Origin: Planctomycetes bacterium UBA1662
GTDB taxonomy: Bacteria; Planctomycetota; UBA8108
Direction: 5' to 3'
DNA length: 7,352 nt
NCBI GenBank assembly: GCA_002320775.1
Contig: DCKY01000165.1
Location: 9,721 to 17,072, forward strand
In this document: positions 1 through 6,162 of the stretch, in pieces
Layout of the letters: each line of letters opens with the position of its first letter
Position numbering within the stretch: the first letter of the stretch is position 1
Position numbers and translations under genes: made by a program
The notes under the pieces: generated by a model
Told to the model about the DNA's origin: nothing
What the model saw: the letters and a program-made list of their open reading frames with translations, nothing else
The model's database searches: none

Positions 1-18
1 TTTTACGGAACCGGAAAG

Positions 19-1278
19 ATGCCTGGGAATGGAAAGCACTGGCTGCTCTACGACGGAAACTGCCGTTTCTGTCTTGGAATGGTGAAGCGTTGGCGAGGAA
101 CGCTTGAGGCCAGGGGGTTTGGTTTTGCATCCCTGCATGAAGGCTGGGTGGCGGAGCGACTTGGATTGTCCGGCGTCGAGCTCTTGAGTGAAATGCGGGT
201 GCTGTGTGGATCCGGAAGGGTTCTCGGGGGGGTGGATGCCTTCGTCTTTCTCTGGAGCAAGGTCTGGTGGTGCTGGCCTCTCTGGCTCCTGGCGCATATT
301 CCCGGTGTACGCTCCGCAATAGGTTTCGTTTACCGGCGGGTCGCGGCTAATCGGCATTGCCTTAACGGAAGCTGCAGTGTCCATGCGACCTCGAGGCGGC
401 CCAGCTCCAGCTGGGTGTTTGGCGGCTGCCTTCCACTGGTTGTGTTGACTGCCATGGCCTTCGCCCTCCGTAACCGCTTGCCAGAGGCCTGGATGTTCAT
501 GTGGGCACTGGCATTCGCCCTGTTCTTCGGCTGTAAATGGCTTACCTTCTGGCGGGGCTTGGGTCGGGGAGGGGCTGTCGGAGTCCGGGGGGGCCTGGGC
601 TACCTGCTGCTCTGGCCGGGGATGGACGTCAGACCTTTTATGGCTGATGCGCCTCGGGCTGAATCTCCACTGGCCGGGGAATGGTTCTCCGCGGCTTTAA
701 AGACCGCCCTGGGAGCTGCTGTTCTCTGGTGGCTATCGCCTATGGTTTCGGACCCGGTGCTGGCGGGATGGTGCGGCCTGGGCGGCTTGATGTTGTCGCT
801 GCACTTCGGCATTTTTCACCTGCTGGCGCTGGTCTGGAGGTGCGGAGGGGTTCCGGTAGAGCCCATCATGAATTCCCCCGCGACAGCCACATCCCTGAGC
901 CTCTTCTGGTCAGAGCGCTGGAACCGCGGCTTTAATGAGCTCGTACATATTTTTCTCTTCCGGACGACCTACCGGAAGATTGGTGTTACCGGCGCCATGT
1001 TCCTTGTCTTTCTCGCAAGTGGCCTGGTCCACGACCTGGTGATCTCGGTTCCGGCTCGGGCCTGCTATGGCTTGCCGACGGCGTATTTTCTCCTCCAGGG
1101 CGTCGGGGTGCTCTTTGAGCGAACCGCTACAGCTCGGAGTGTTGGCTTGAATCGAGGTGTCGCAGGCTGGCTCTACATGGCCGCGTTTACCCTCTTCCCT
1201 GCCGCAGCGCTTCTCTTTCCGCCGGACTTTATCCGAAACGTCATCAACCCCTTCCTCAAAGTGATGGGTGCCTTATGA
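19..1278 (+). CDS. DCC (DUF393) thiol-oxidoreductase-like domain fused to a wax-synthase-like MBOAT acyltransferase
   Basis: This 419-residue protein has two parts. Residues 8-115 match the DCC/DUF393 family: LLYDGNCRFC carries the C15-x-x-C18 redox motif, and the domain closes with the typical VYRRVAANRHCL near residues 104-115. Residues from about 130 onward are strongly hydrophobic with roughly seven or eight membrane segments. They contain wax-synthase/MBOAT_2-like signatures: NSP at 285-287, LFWSERWNRGF at 295-305, and SGLVHDL at 334-340 with H338 as the likely catalytic histidine. The family transfers acyl groups to hydroxyl groups of lipids in the membrane; the substrate here is unknown. 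The DCC motif begins 10 residues after the chosen ATG, which follows a GGAAAG stretch and fits a complete N-terminus. The frame is open upstream to the window edge, so a longer form cannot be excluded. The stop overlaps the next gene's start (ATGA), implying translational coupling. Domain assignment is confident; the acyltransferase role is family-based inference. Confidence 0.9.
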   Translation: MPGNGKHWLLYDGNCRFCLGMVKRWRGTLEARGFGFASLHEGWVAERLGLSGVELLSEMRVLCGSGRVLGGVDAFVFLWSKVWWCWPLWLLAHIPGVRSAIGFVYRRVAANRHCLNGSCSVHATSRRPSSSWVFGGCLPLVVLTAMAFALRNRLPEAWMFMWALAFALFFGCKWLTFWRGLGRGGAVGVRGGLGYLLLWPGMDVRPFMADAPRAESPLAGEWFSAALKTALGAAVLWWLSPMVSDPVLAGWCGLGGLMLSLHFGIFHLLALVWRCGGVPVEPIMNSPATATSLSLFWSERWNRGFNELVHIFLFRTTYRKIGVTGAMFLVFLASGLVHDLVISVPARACYGLPTAYFLLQGVGVLFERTATARSVGLNRGVAGWLYMAAFTLFPAAALLFPPDFIRNVINPFLKVMGAL

Positions 1279-1694
1279 AAACAACTGAGCTCCTGATTCT
1301 TGTAGGTAGTCTTCTGCATTTCTCGACGTTGGTTGCCGCAGCCATGGTGCCCGGTAAGCTCAATTGGAAAGAAGAGCTCGCCAAGCTGTCCCCATTTCTG
1401 CGTCGGATGTTCTGGGTGTACGGGGCCTTTATCGTTCTCTGTATCACCTCCCTTGGAGTGATCTCGGCGGTCAATTACAGCGAGCTGGCCGCCGGAGGAA
1501 TCCTGGCCCGCTCCTTCTGCACCTTCACCGCTGTTTTCTGGGGCCTGCGGCTTTTCGTGCAGTTCTTTGTTTTCGATGCGAGTGAATACCTGACCAGCTG
1601 GGTTTACAAGGCTGGCTACCATGGGCTGTCACTCGTCTTTATCTACCAGGTCGGGGTCTATGGGTATTTCGCCTTCGCTCCTGGATTGGCCTGA
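1275..1694 (+). CDS. Four-helix integral membrane protein of unknown function
   Basis: This 139-residue hydrophobic protein has about four predicted membrane segments, near residues 5-25, 45-65, 76-99 and 113-134. A polar loop (PGKLNWKEELAKLSPFLRR, 26-44) separates the first two. I do not recognise a named family. The pattern of an early His (H15), a conserved-looking W/K/E loop and the stretch RLFVQFFVFDA (92-102) resembles conserved hypothetical membrane proteins found beside DCC or wax-synthase-like genes, but that is recollection and not a search result. Its ATG overlaps the stop of the DCC-MBOAT gene by 4 bp and has no strong ribosome binding site of its own, so translation is probably coupled to the upstream gene. 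It ends 23 bp before the next membrane gene, placing it in the middle of a three-gene operon. It may be an accessory subunit of the acyltransferase; this is inferred from position only. Confidence 0.85.
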   Translation: MKTTELLILVGSLLHFSTLVAAAMVPGKLNWKEELAKLSPFLRRMFWVYGAFIVLCITSLGVISAVNYSELAAGGILARSFCTFTAVFWGLRLFVQFFVFDASEYLTSWVYKAGYHGLSLVFIYQVGVYGYFAFAPGLA

Positions 1695-1704
1695 ATTGTT
1701 TTTG

Positions 1705-1711
1705 AAAGGAG
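1705..1711 (+). promoter_or_regulatory. Strong Shine-Dalgarno site of the third operon gene
   Basis: AAAGGAG lies 6 nt upstream of the ATG at 1718. It fixes this start and lets the third gene be translated independently, unlike the second gene, which relies on stop-start overlap. Confidence 0.75.
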
Positions 1712-1717
1712 TCAGAT

Positions 1718-2116
1718 ATGACAACCGCTGTCTGGATCTACCTGGCCTACACGATCGTCAGCGTCCTCATGACGGCGTGGGTGGCTCGAACGCTACACAG
1801 GAATGGGCGTATCTTTTTGCTGGAGGCCTTCCGCGATAACGAGGAGATGGCCGATGCGGTGAATCACCTCCTGGTGGTGGGATTCTACCTGGTGAACCTG
1901 GGCTTCATTCTTTTATTCCTTCACTATGGAACCAAGCCCGCCAACCTTGAAGAGGGCGTGGAATATATCGCGACCAAGCTTGGGGTCGTGTTGCTGGCCC
2001 TGGGAGGCATGCACTTCTTCAATATGTTCAATTTCGACAGGATGAGAAAGAAGGGGCGCCGCCGGGACCTGAACAGGCCGCCGGTCGGGGTCTCGGGCCT
2101 GACTCCGGGAAGCTGA
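1718..2116 (+). CDS. Three-helix integral membrane protein, conserved hypothetical
   Basis: This 132-residue protein has about three membrane segments, near residues 4-23, 50-69 and 86-104. A charged cytoplasmic-like loop (25-48, with LHRNGRIFLLEAF and a DNEEMADAVN acidic patch) lies between the first two. A strongly basic tail (RMRKKGRRR, 108-116) favours a cytoplasmic C-terminus. The segment AVNHLLVVGFYLVNLGF (47-63) looks like a family signature; I recall similar unnamed integral membrane proteins from actinobacteria and planctomycetes, without a known function. It is the last gene of the operon: it starts 23 bp after the preceding membrane gene with its own AAAGGAG site. It ends 17 bp before the convergent LamG-dockerin gene. 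No catalytic motif is visible. It may work with the upstream acyltransferase-like protein, inferred from gene order only. Confidence 0.87.
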   Translation: MTTAVWIYLAYTIVSVLMTAWVARTLHRNGRIFLLEAFRDNEEMADAVNHLLVVGFYLVNLGFILLFLHYGTKPANLEEGVEYIATKLGVVLLALGGMHFFNMFNFDRMRKKGRRRDLNRPPVGVSGLTPGS

Positions 2117-2133
2117 CTTCTTTCGAATCTGCC

Positions 2134-3480
2134 TTAAATTTCACAGGTGGCTGTCATGCAGCCGAGCTCCTGGTCGCTGTCAAAAGCGGAAGCCCCACAG
2201 CTTGTTGGAGGAGGGAGCTCCGGGCCGCCAAGAAAAAGGAAGCTCAGGGTGTAGGTCGCGTCAGAAATGTCGACATTTCCATCGGCGTTGGAGTCCGCCG
2301 CGGCGAGGCAGTCCGGAGGCTCATTTCCCAGGAAGAGATAGTTGAGCGCGTGCACCGCGTCTGATAGTCCCAGGGTGGCGTCTCCATTGGAGTCGCCGCG
2401 CAGAAAGAGGGGGGCGGGAGCACAGCGATCGCCCACCCCATCTCCATCCCCGTCAGCCTGGGCAGGGTTCGCCTCTGATGGGCAATTATCCTGTTCGTCG
2501 ATGACCCCATCATTATCGTCATCCTCGTCGCAGTCATCCGGAAGGCCGTCACCATCGGTGTCGAGACCTTCGCTTTCAGAGCAATCATCCCCGGGCTCCA
2601 TCGTTCCCCGGAGGCTGTTTGTGGCCAGCCAGCGGATCTCCTCCGCTGAGAGAGCTCGTTCGTAGAAGGCGAATTCATCGATGCTCCCGCTCCAGTCGGT
2701 TACATGCCCCCAGCGATTGGAGGACAGGTCAGCCCCTAACGCGATGCCGTTGTAGACGATGGGGGCTGGCCAGGTCCTGCTCCAGTCAGCCGCAGGAGGG
2801 ACAGTGGCTCCGAATCTTGGCAGGCGCATCAGTTCTCCGTCCCAGTAGAGCCAGTTGGACAAGCCGCCGATCGGGTCTTCAGAGTATACGTAGGCGAGAT
2901 GATGCCAGCCGCGATAGGGCGTGTTGTTGCCGCCGGGGGCTGGATAGTTACGAGGAGGGGTTCCTCCTATGTAATTGGCCGGGGTGTACCAGGTGCTTCC
3001 GCCCATGTGGGCTGAGAAGGTCGCCTGTTCACCGGTTGGCATATTAAAAAATCCCGACCGGTTGATTTTCATTTCATCGGCCCCAGGGAAGGCGGACAGC
3101 AGAACCTCGCCGCGGTGTGCTCCCCAGAATGCGTCACCATTTATCGCCGGGTTCAGCTCAATCCACAGAGAGATAGTTCCAGAGCCGGAGAGGACATATT
3201 CCTCAGCCAACCTTACGTGCCCCAGGGGCTGGCCTAGGGGGCGGTGAATGCTGCTTACACAGAAGTCGCCTTCGTAGCCGAAGGCCCCGGGGCGCCAGCG
3301 CAGGAGTGCCCCAACGTCACCGGTCACGCCTTCACCAAGGGGTGCTGCTGAGGCTCCATTTCCTTCGTCAAAGAGATAGGCCCGGATGGGGGGGCCGGGA
3401 TTGATTCCTTGCGCCCCGATCTTCACAGTGGCAAGGGAGAGTATGATCCCGAGAAATGGGGTAAGGATAGCTGGGCGCAT
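2134..3480 (-). CDS. Secreted LamG / thrombospondin type 3 / dockerin-like modular protein
   Basis: This 448-residue protein begins with a signal peptide (about 1-23, hydrophobic core ILTPFLGIILSLA, likely cut near A23). Residues 31-287 form a LamG/concanavalin-A-like jellyroll: the RAYLFDEGNG start, GTISLWIELN (101-110), GWHHLAYVYS (191-200), YWDGEL (212-217) and GSIDEFAFYERALSAEEI (265-282) are typical. Residues 307-353 are thrombospondin type 3 calcium repeats (DTDGDGLPDDCDEDDDNDGV and the following DNCPSEANPAQADGDGDG). Residues 359-427 form a two-repeat dockerin-like module with calcium loops at D363/N365/D367/D374 and D396/N398/D400/D407, each followed by a YLFLG or FLFLGG helix end. No sortase, PEP-CTERM or membrane anchor follows. 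The ATG is preceded by GAAAGGG (3496-3490) with a 9 nt gap. It is probably an exported calcium-dependent binding or scaffold protein; the ligand is unknown. It is divergent from the VIT-vWA gene and convergent with the membrane operon. Confidence 0.92.
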   Translation of the reverse strand: MRPAILTPFLGIILSLATVKIGAQGINPGPPIRAYLFDEGNGASAAPLGEGVTGDVGALLRWRPGAFGYEGDFCVSSIHRPLGQPLGHVRLAEEYVLSGSGTISLWIELNPAINGDAFWGAHRGEVLLSAFPGADEMKINRSGFFNMPTGEQATFSAHMGGSTWYTPANYIGGTPPRNYPAPGGNNTPYRGWHHLAYVYSEDPIGGLSNWLYWDGELMRLPRFGATVPPAADWSRTWPAPIVYNGIALGADLSSNRWGHVTDWSGSIDEFAFYERALSAEEIRWLATNSLRGTMEPGDDCSESEGLDTDGDGLPDDCDEDDDNDGVIDEQDNCPSEANPAQADGDGDGVGDRCAPAPLFLRGDSNGDATLGLSDAVHALNYLFLGNEPPDCLAAADSNADGNVDISDATYTLSFLFLGGPELPPPTSCGASAFDSDQELGCMTATCEI

Positions 3481-3693
3481 GCTGATGTTCCCTTTCAGTT
3501 CCGAGGTATAGGAGACTTCAGGGTAACTGGGACTGCGCTGAACTCAAAATTGAATAAAATCGGGGAGGGGTCTCGCTTCTGTTGCTCTTGAAGGTAAGCA
3601 GGCACAGCTAAAAAGCGTTTTTTCTGGAACAAATTGCCCTGATTCAGGTCCATGACTCTGTAAGCTGAAACCTAATTCTTACGGAGACCCGAA
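3481..3693. other. Divergent intergenic region shared by the LamG-dockerin and VIT-vWA genes
   Basis: These 213 bases must hold the promoters of both flanking genes unless transcription enters from further away. It is more AT-rich in patches (3541-3562 and 3608-3624) than the coding DNA. I see no convincing -35/-10 pair. The best for the + gene is TTGCCC (3634-3639) with TGTAAG (3659-3664) at a poor 19 bp spacing. A small dyad, CCTGA-T-TCAGG, lies at 3638-3648. The + gene has an ACGGAG ribosome site at 3681-3686. No credible small ORF or RNA gene is apparent. Confidence 0.5.
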
Positions 3694-5973
3694 ATGTTCA
3701 GAATACTATTGGCGGTATCGGCTCTGGTTCTTGTCCTGATTCCACTCAGTCTGCGGGCCGATGGCTTCATCTATATTCCTGAATCTCCTGATGTGATTCG
3801 GCCGCCAGGGGTGGCTCCCCCGGCGGTGAGGCCTCACTTTCCCTTGTCGATCACCCGGCATCGGGTTCATGCCGAGATCGCAGAGGGGCTGGTGAAAACC
3901 AGTGTCGAGGAGACCTTCTACAACTCCTCTGCGAGGCAACTCGAAGGCTTCTACATGTTTCCTCTTCCCGATGGCGCTGTCGCCAGCGGTTTTGTGATGA
4001 AAATCGGAGGCAAAGAGGTCAAGGGTGAGATTCTCGAGAAGGACAAGGCCCGGTCGATTTACGAGGGAATCGTTCGCCGGGCAAAGGACCCGGGACTCCT
4101 CGAATACGCCGGCCAGGGCCTGATAAGGGCCCGTGTCTTCCCTATTCCGGCCAGGGGTGAGGTGGAGGTTTCCATCGAATATGTCCAGGAGCTTACTCCC
4201 CAGGGCGGCCTGTATCTGTATCGCTATCCGCTCTCTCCGGGGAAACACTCGATGGGTCCTTATAAGGATGTCGCCTTTGACGTCAACATCAACTCAAGCC
4301 GTGTCCTTCGTTCGATTAATTGTATTTCCCACAAGGTTGGCGTGCACCGGACCGGCGACAAGAAGGCAAGGGTCGTCTTCGAGACGCCGCGACTTGATTC
4401 GCAGGGGGATTTCCTCCTGATGTGGAACGTTGGCGAGGATGTCCTCGCGCCTCTCTGTCTCGTGGCGCGCGGCCATGAAGAGAAAGGCTATTTCAATATC
4501 ACCCTGTCTCCAAGGGTCGATGCGAAGAAAGAAAAGACACCGAAGGACGTGGTCTTCGTGATCGACACATCCGGAAGCATGAGAGGGCACAAGATTGAGC
4601 AGGCCCGCAAGGCGTTGGTGTACTGTGTGGAGGGCCTCAATGAAGGAGACCGTTTCAACATCATTGATTTTTCGATTGAGGCCAGAAAGTTCGCTCCCGC
4701 CCTGGTGGACATCAGCCAGGACGCTCGAGCTCGTGGACTCACCTACGCCAGGTCGCTTGAGTCTGGCAGCGGCACCAACCTCGAGGAAGGCCTGCGCTTC
4801 GCGCTGACTGACCTCAAGACGCCAGGGCGGCTCCAGATGGTGGTCGTGCTGACAGATGGCATGCCGACGATCGGCGTGACCGACCCCGGGAAGATTCTCG
4901 CCAGCATCAAGCAGGCCAATACCGGCAAGCGCAGGGTGTTCGTCTTCGGGGTAGGCCAGAGCCTGAACGCGAAGCTCCTCGACCGGATTGCGGGTGAGTC
5001 CCGCGGAACCACCGAGTACATTCGCGACAGAGAAGATATCGAGCTGCGCCTCTCTTCCTTCTACGACAAGATTGATTCGCCTGTACTCACCAACCTTCGC
5101 ATCAAGTTTCCTGATGGGGGCATCACAGATGTCTTCCCTCGCGAGCTTCCAGACCTCTTCCATGGTGTGCAGTTGAGCCTGTTCGGCCGATACCAGCCCG
5201 GCCAGGTTGGCGGCGGGAACAAGAATCGAACTGTTCTATTGAGCGGAAAGTATCTCGGGGAGGAAAGAACCTTTGAATACAGTTTCGATTTTTCAGGCGA
5301 GGCAGGTCCGGGGAAGGACCAACTCTCGAGGCTGTGGGCATCGAGGAAGATCGGCTATCTGTTAGAGCAGATTCGGCTGAATGGCGGGGCCAAGGAATTA
5401 AAGACCGAGGTGATCCGTCTCAGTAAGCTTCACGGGATCATTACGCCCTATACCTCCTATCTCATCGTTGAGGAGGGGGCCCTGGTTGAAAACGCGCCCG
5501 GGTCCGGGGCTCCGCATCCCCTGGGCTCTCCAAGGGTTCGAGATGCATTTGGGGGCGGTCGCCGCCTAGGGCAGGGCAAGGCCGAGGGCGGGGGGAAGCT
5601 CGACAGGAACAGTGCTGCCGAAGCTTTTGATAAGGATCGAGGAGCTGGGGCCGTTGAGGCCAGCAGGGCGATAGAGGCCTTGAAAAAATCTGATCTTGGG
5701 GGGAGCTCCGGGAAAAAATCCGGGGAGGGGCAGGGTAGAAGAGAGCTCATCAGGCGAGTGGGCTCCTTTACTTTCTACCTGCAGGGCGAGCGCTGGGTAG
5801 ACTCCCGGTTGACTGTAAAGAATGGCGCGATGGAGCCGCTCAAGCTCGCCTGGCTTTCGAAGGAATATTTTGAATTTCTCAAAGCTCATCCTCGTGCCGG
5901 GAGGATCCTGGCCCTTGGTTCCGAGATCACCTTCATCTGGGATGCCAAGGTGATCAGGGTAGCCTCAAAGTAG
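3694..5973 (+). CDS. Secreted VIT domain + von Willebrand factor A domain protein
   Basis: This 759-residue protein starts with a signal peptide (about 1-22, LLAVSALVLVLIPLSLRA). Residues 46-175 form a VIT (vault / inter-alpha-trypsin) domain, with VEETFYNSS (71-79), LEGFYMFPLPDGA (83-95), KDKARSIYEGI (117-127) and RVFPIPARGEVEV (147-159). Residues 285-450 form a vWA domain with an intact MIDAS metal site: DTSGS (D291, S293, S295), T361 in GSGTN, and D388 in LTDGMP. A beta-rich segment and RLSKLHGIITPYTSYLIVE (575-593) follow, as in this family. A Gly/Lys/Arg-rich linker (about 600-685) then leads to a compact tail (688-757) with SFTFYLQGERWVDSRL and YFEFLKAHP. The family is thought to mediate metal-dependent protein interactions outside the cytoplasm; the partner is unknown. 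The ATG has an ACGGAG site 7 nt upstream and starts a proper signal peptide. No LPxTG or C-terminal membrane anchor is present. It is followed by a strong terminator and is probably monocistronic. Confidence 0.95.
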   Translation: MFRILLAVSALVLVLIPLSLRADGFIYIPESPDVIRPPGVAPPAVRPHFPLSITRHRVHAEIAEGLVKTSVEETFYNSSARQLEGFYMFPLPDGAVASGFVMKIGGKEVKGEILEKDKARSIYEGIVRRAKDPGLLEYAGQGLIRARVFPIPARGEVEVSIEYVQELTPQGGLYLYRYPLSPGKHSMGPYKDVAFDVNINSSRVLRSINCISHKVGVHRTGDKKARVVFETPRLDSQGDFLLMWNVGEDVLAPLCLVARGHEEKGYFNITLSPRVDAKKEKTPKDVVFVIDTSGSMRGHKIEQARKALVYCVEGLNEGDRFNIIDFSIEARKFAPALVDISQDARARGLTYARSLESGSGTNLEEGLRFALTDLKTPGRLQMVVVLTDGMPTIGVTDPGKILASIKQANTGKRRVFVFGVGQSLNAKLLDRIAGESRGTTEYIRDREDIELRLSSFYDKIDSPVLTNLRIKFPDGGITDVFPRELPDLFHGVQLSLFGRYQPGQVGGGNKNRTVLLSGKYLGEERTFEYSFDFSGEAGPGKDQLSRLWASRKIGYLLEQIRLNGGAKELKTEVIRLSKLHGIITPYTSYLIVEEGALVENAPGSGAPHPLGSPRVRDAFGGGRRLGQGKAEGGGKLDRNSAAEAFDKDRGAGAVEASRAIEALKKSDLGGSSGKKSGEGQGRRELIRRVGSFTFYLQGERWVDSRLTVKNGAMEPLKLAWLSKEYFEFLKAHPRAGRILALGSEITFIWDAKVIRVASK
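5925..5955. repeat. Perfect 9 bp inverted repeat at the 3' end of the VIT-vWA gene
   Basis: GATCACCTT (5925-5933) and AAGGTGATC (5947-5955) are exact reverse complements separated by 13 nt, ending 15 nt before the stop codon. A CAT/ATG pair inside the loop could extend the stem. A T run (5976-5981) lies 20 nt downstream, too far for a classical terminator. It could be a 3' mRNA structure or a coincidence of coding sequence. Confidence 0.35.
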
Positions 5974-6011
5974 TCTTTTTTACGGTATTAGGTCGGTAGT
6001 TTCCGGCCTGG

Positions 6012-6062
6012 GCCTCGAGCGTGTCTTTCTGAGGAAAGATCGCTCGGGGCTGTTTTTTTTTT
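6012..6062 (+). terminator. Strong intrinsic terminator after the VIT-vWA gene
   Basis: GCCTCGAGCG (6012-6021) pairs with CGCTCGGGGC (6041-6050), giving ten pairs with one G-U. An inner stem, TCTTTC (6024-6029) with GAAAGA (6034-6039), closes a TGAG loop. The hairpin is followed by TG and ten consecutive T residues (6053-6062). It lies 38 bp after the stop codon at 5973 and separates this transcript from the next gene. Confidence 0.9.
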
Positions 6063-6089
6063 AACAAATAAGTCCTGTGCGAGCGATTC

Positions 6090-6118
6090 TTGCTTGGGGT
6101 CAATTGGGACCTTACGAT
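6090..6118 (+). promoter_or_regulatory. Candidate sigma-70-type promoter for the dockerin/coiled-coil gene
   Basis: TTGCTT (6090-6095) and TACGAT (6113-6118) stand 17 bp apart, as in housekeeping promoters, though each matches the consensus only partly (3/6 and 4/6). The site lies just after the terminator and 44 bp before the ATG at 6163, where an independent promoter is expected. A ribosome site AAGGTG (6151-6156) sits 6 nt before that ATG. Confidence 0.35.
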
Positions 6119-6162
6119 GGGAGGCTGGTCGAAATCGATAACATAGAAATAAGGTGTCACAG

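Noticed and set aside
1173..1622. 149-codon - strand frame opposite the DCC-MBOAT end and the four-helix gene
   Set aside because: It is antisense to two overlapping membrane genes, with a composition unlike a real protein and no domain.
2422..2562. Tandem DNA repeat array
   Set aside because: The repetitive look comes from Asp/Gly codons of thrombospondin type 3 repeats; units are irregular at the DNA level.
2244..2678. 144-codon - strand frame overlapping the TSP3 and dockerin region in another frame
   Set aside because: The alternative frame carries the calcium-binding motifs and signal peptide; this one is repetitive Thr/Met/Arg sequence produced by the Asp-rich repeats.
3409..3591. 60-codon + strand frame in the divergent intergenic region
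   Set aside because: It starts inside the signal-peptide codons of the - strand gene, has no ribosome site and no recognisable feature.
3608..3624. A-run / GCG / T-run as a terminator for the - strand or + strand
   Set aside because: The pairing is only A-T around a three-base loop and it sits upstream of both divergent genes, where no transcript is expected to end.
4294..5163. 289-codon open frame on the - strand inside the VIT-vWA gene
   Set aside because: It lies fully antisense to a gene with clear VIT and MIDAS motifs, shows no recognisable domain and has no upstream context; it is a shadow of GC-rich codon bias.
3694..5973. Sortase-anchored (marine proteobacterial sortase target type) VIT-vWA protein
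   Set aside because: The domain order is similar, but no LPxTG-like motif, C-terminal hydrophobic helix or neighbouring sortase is present.
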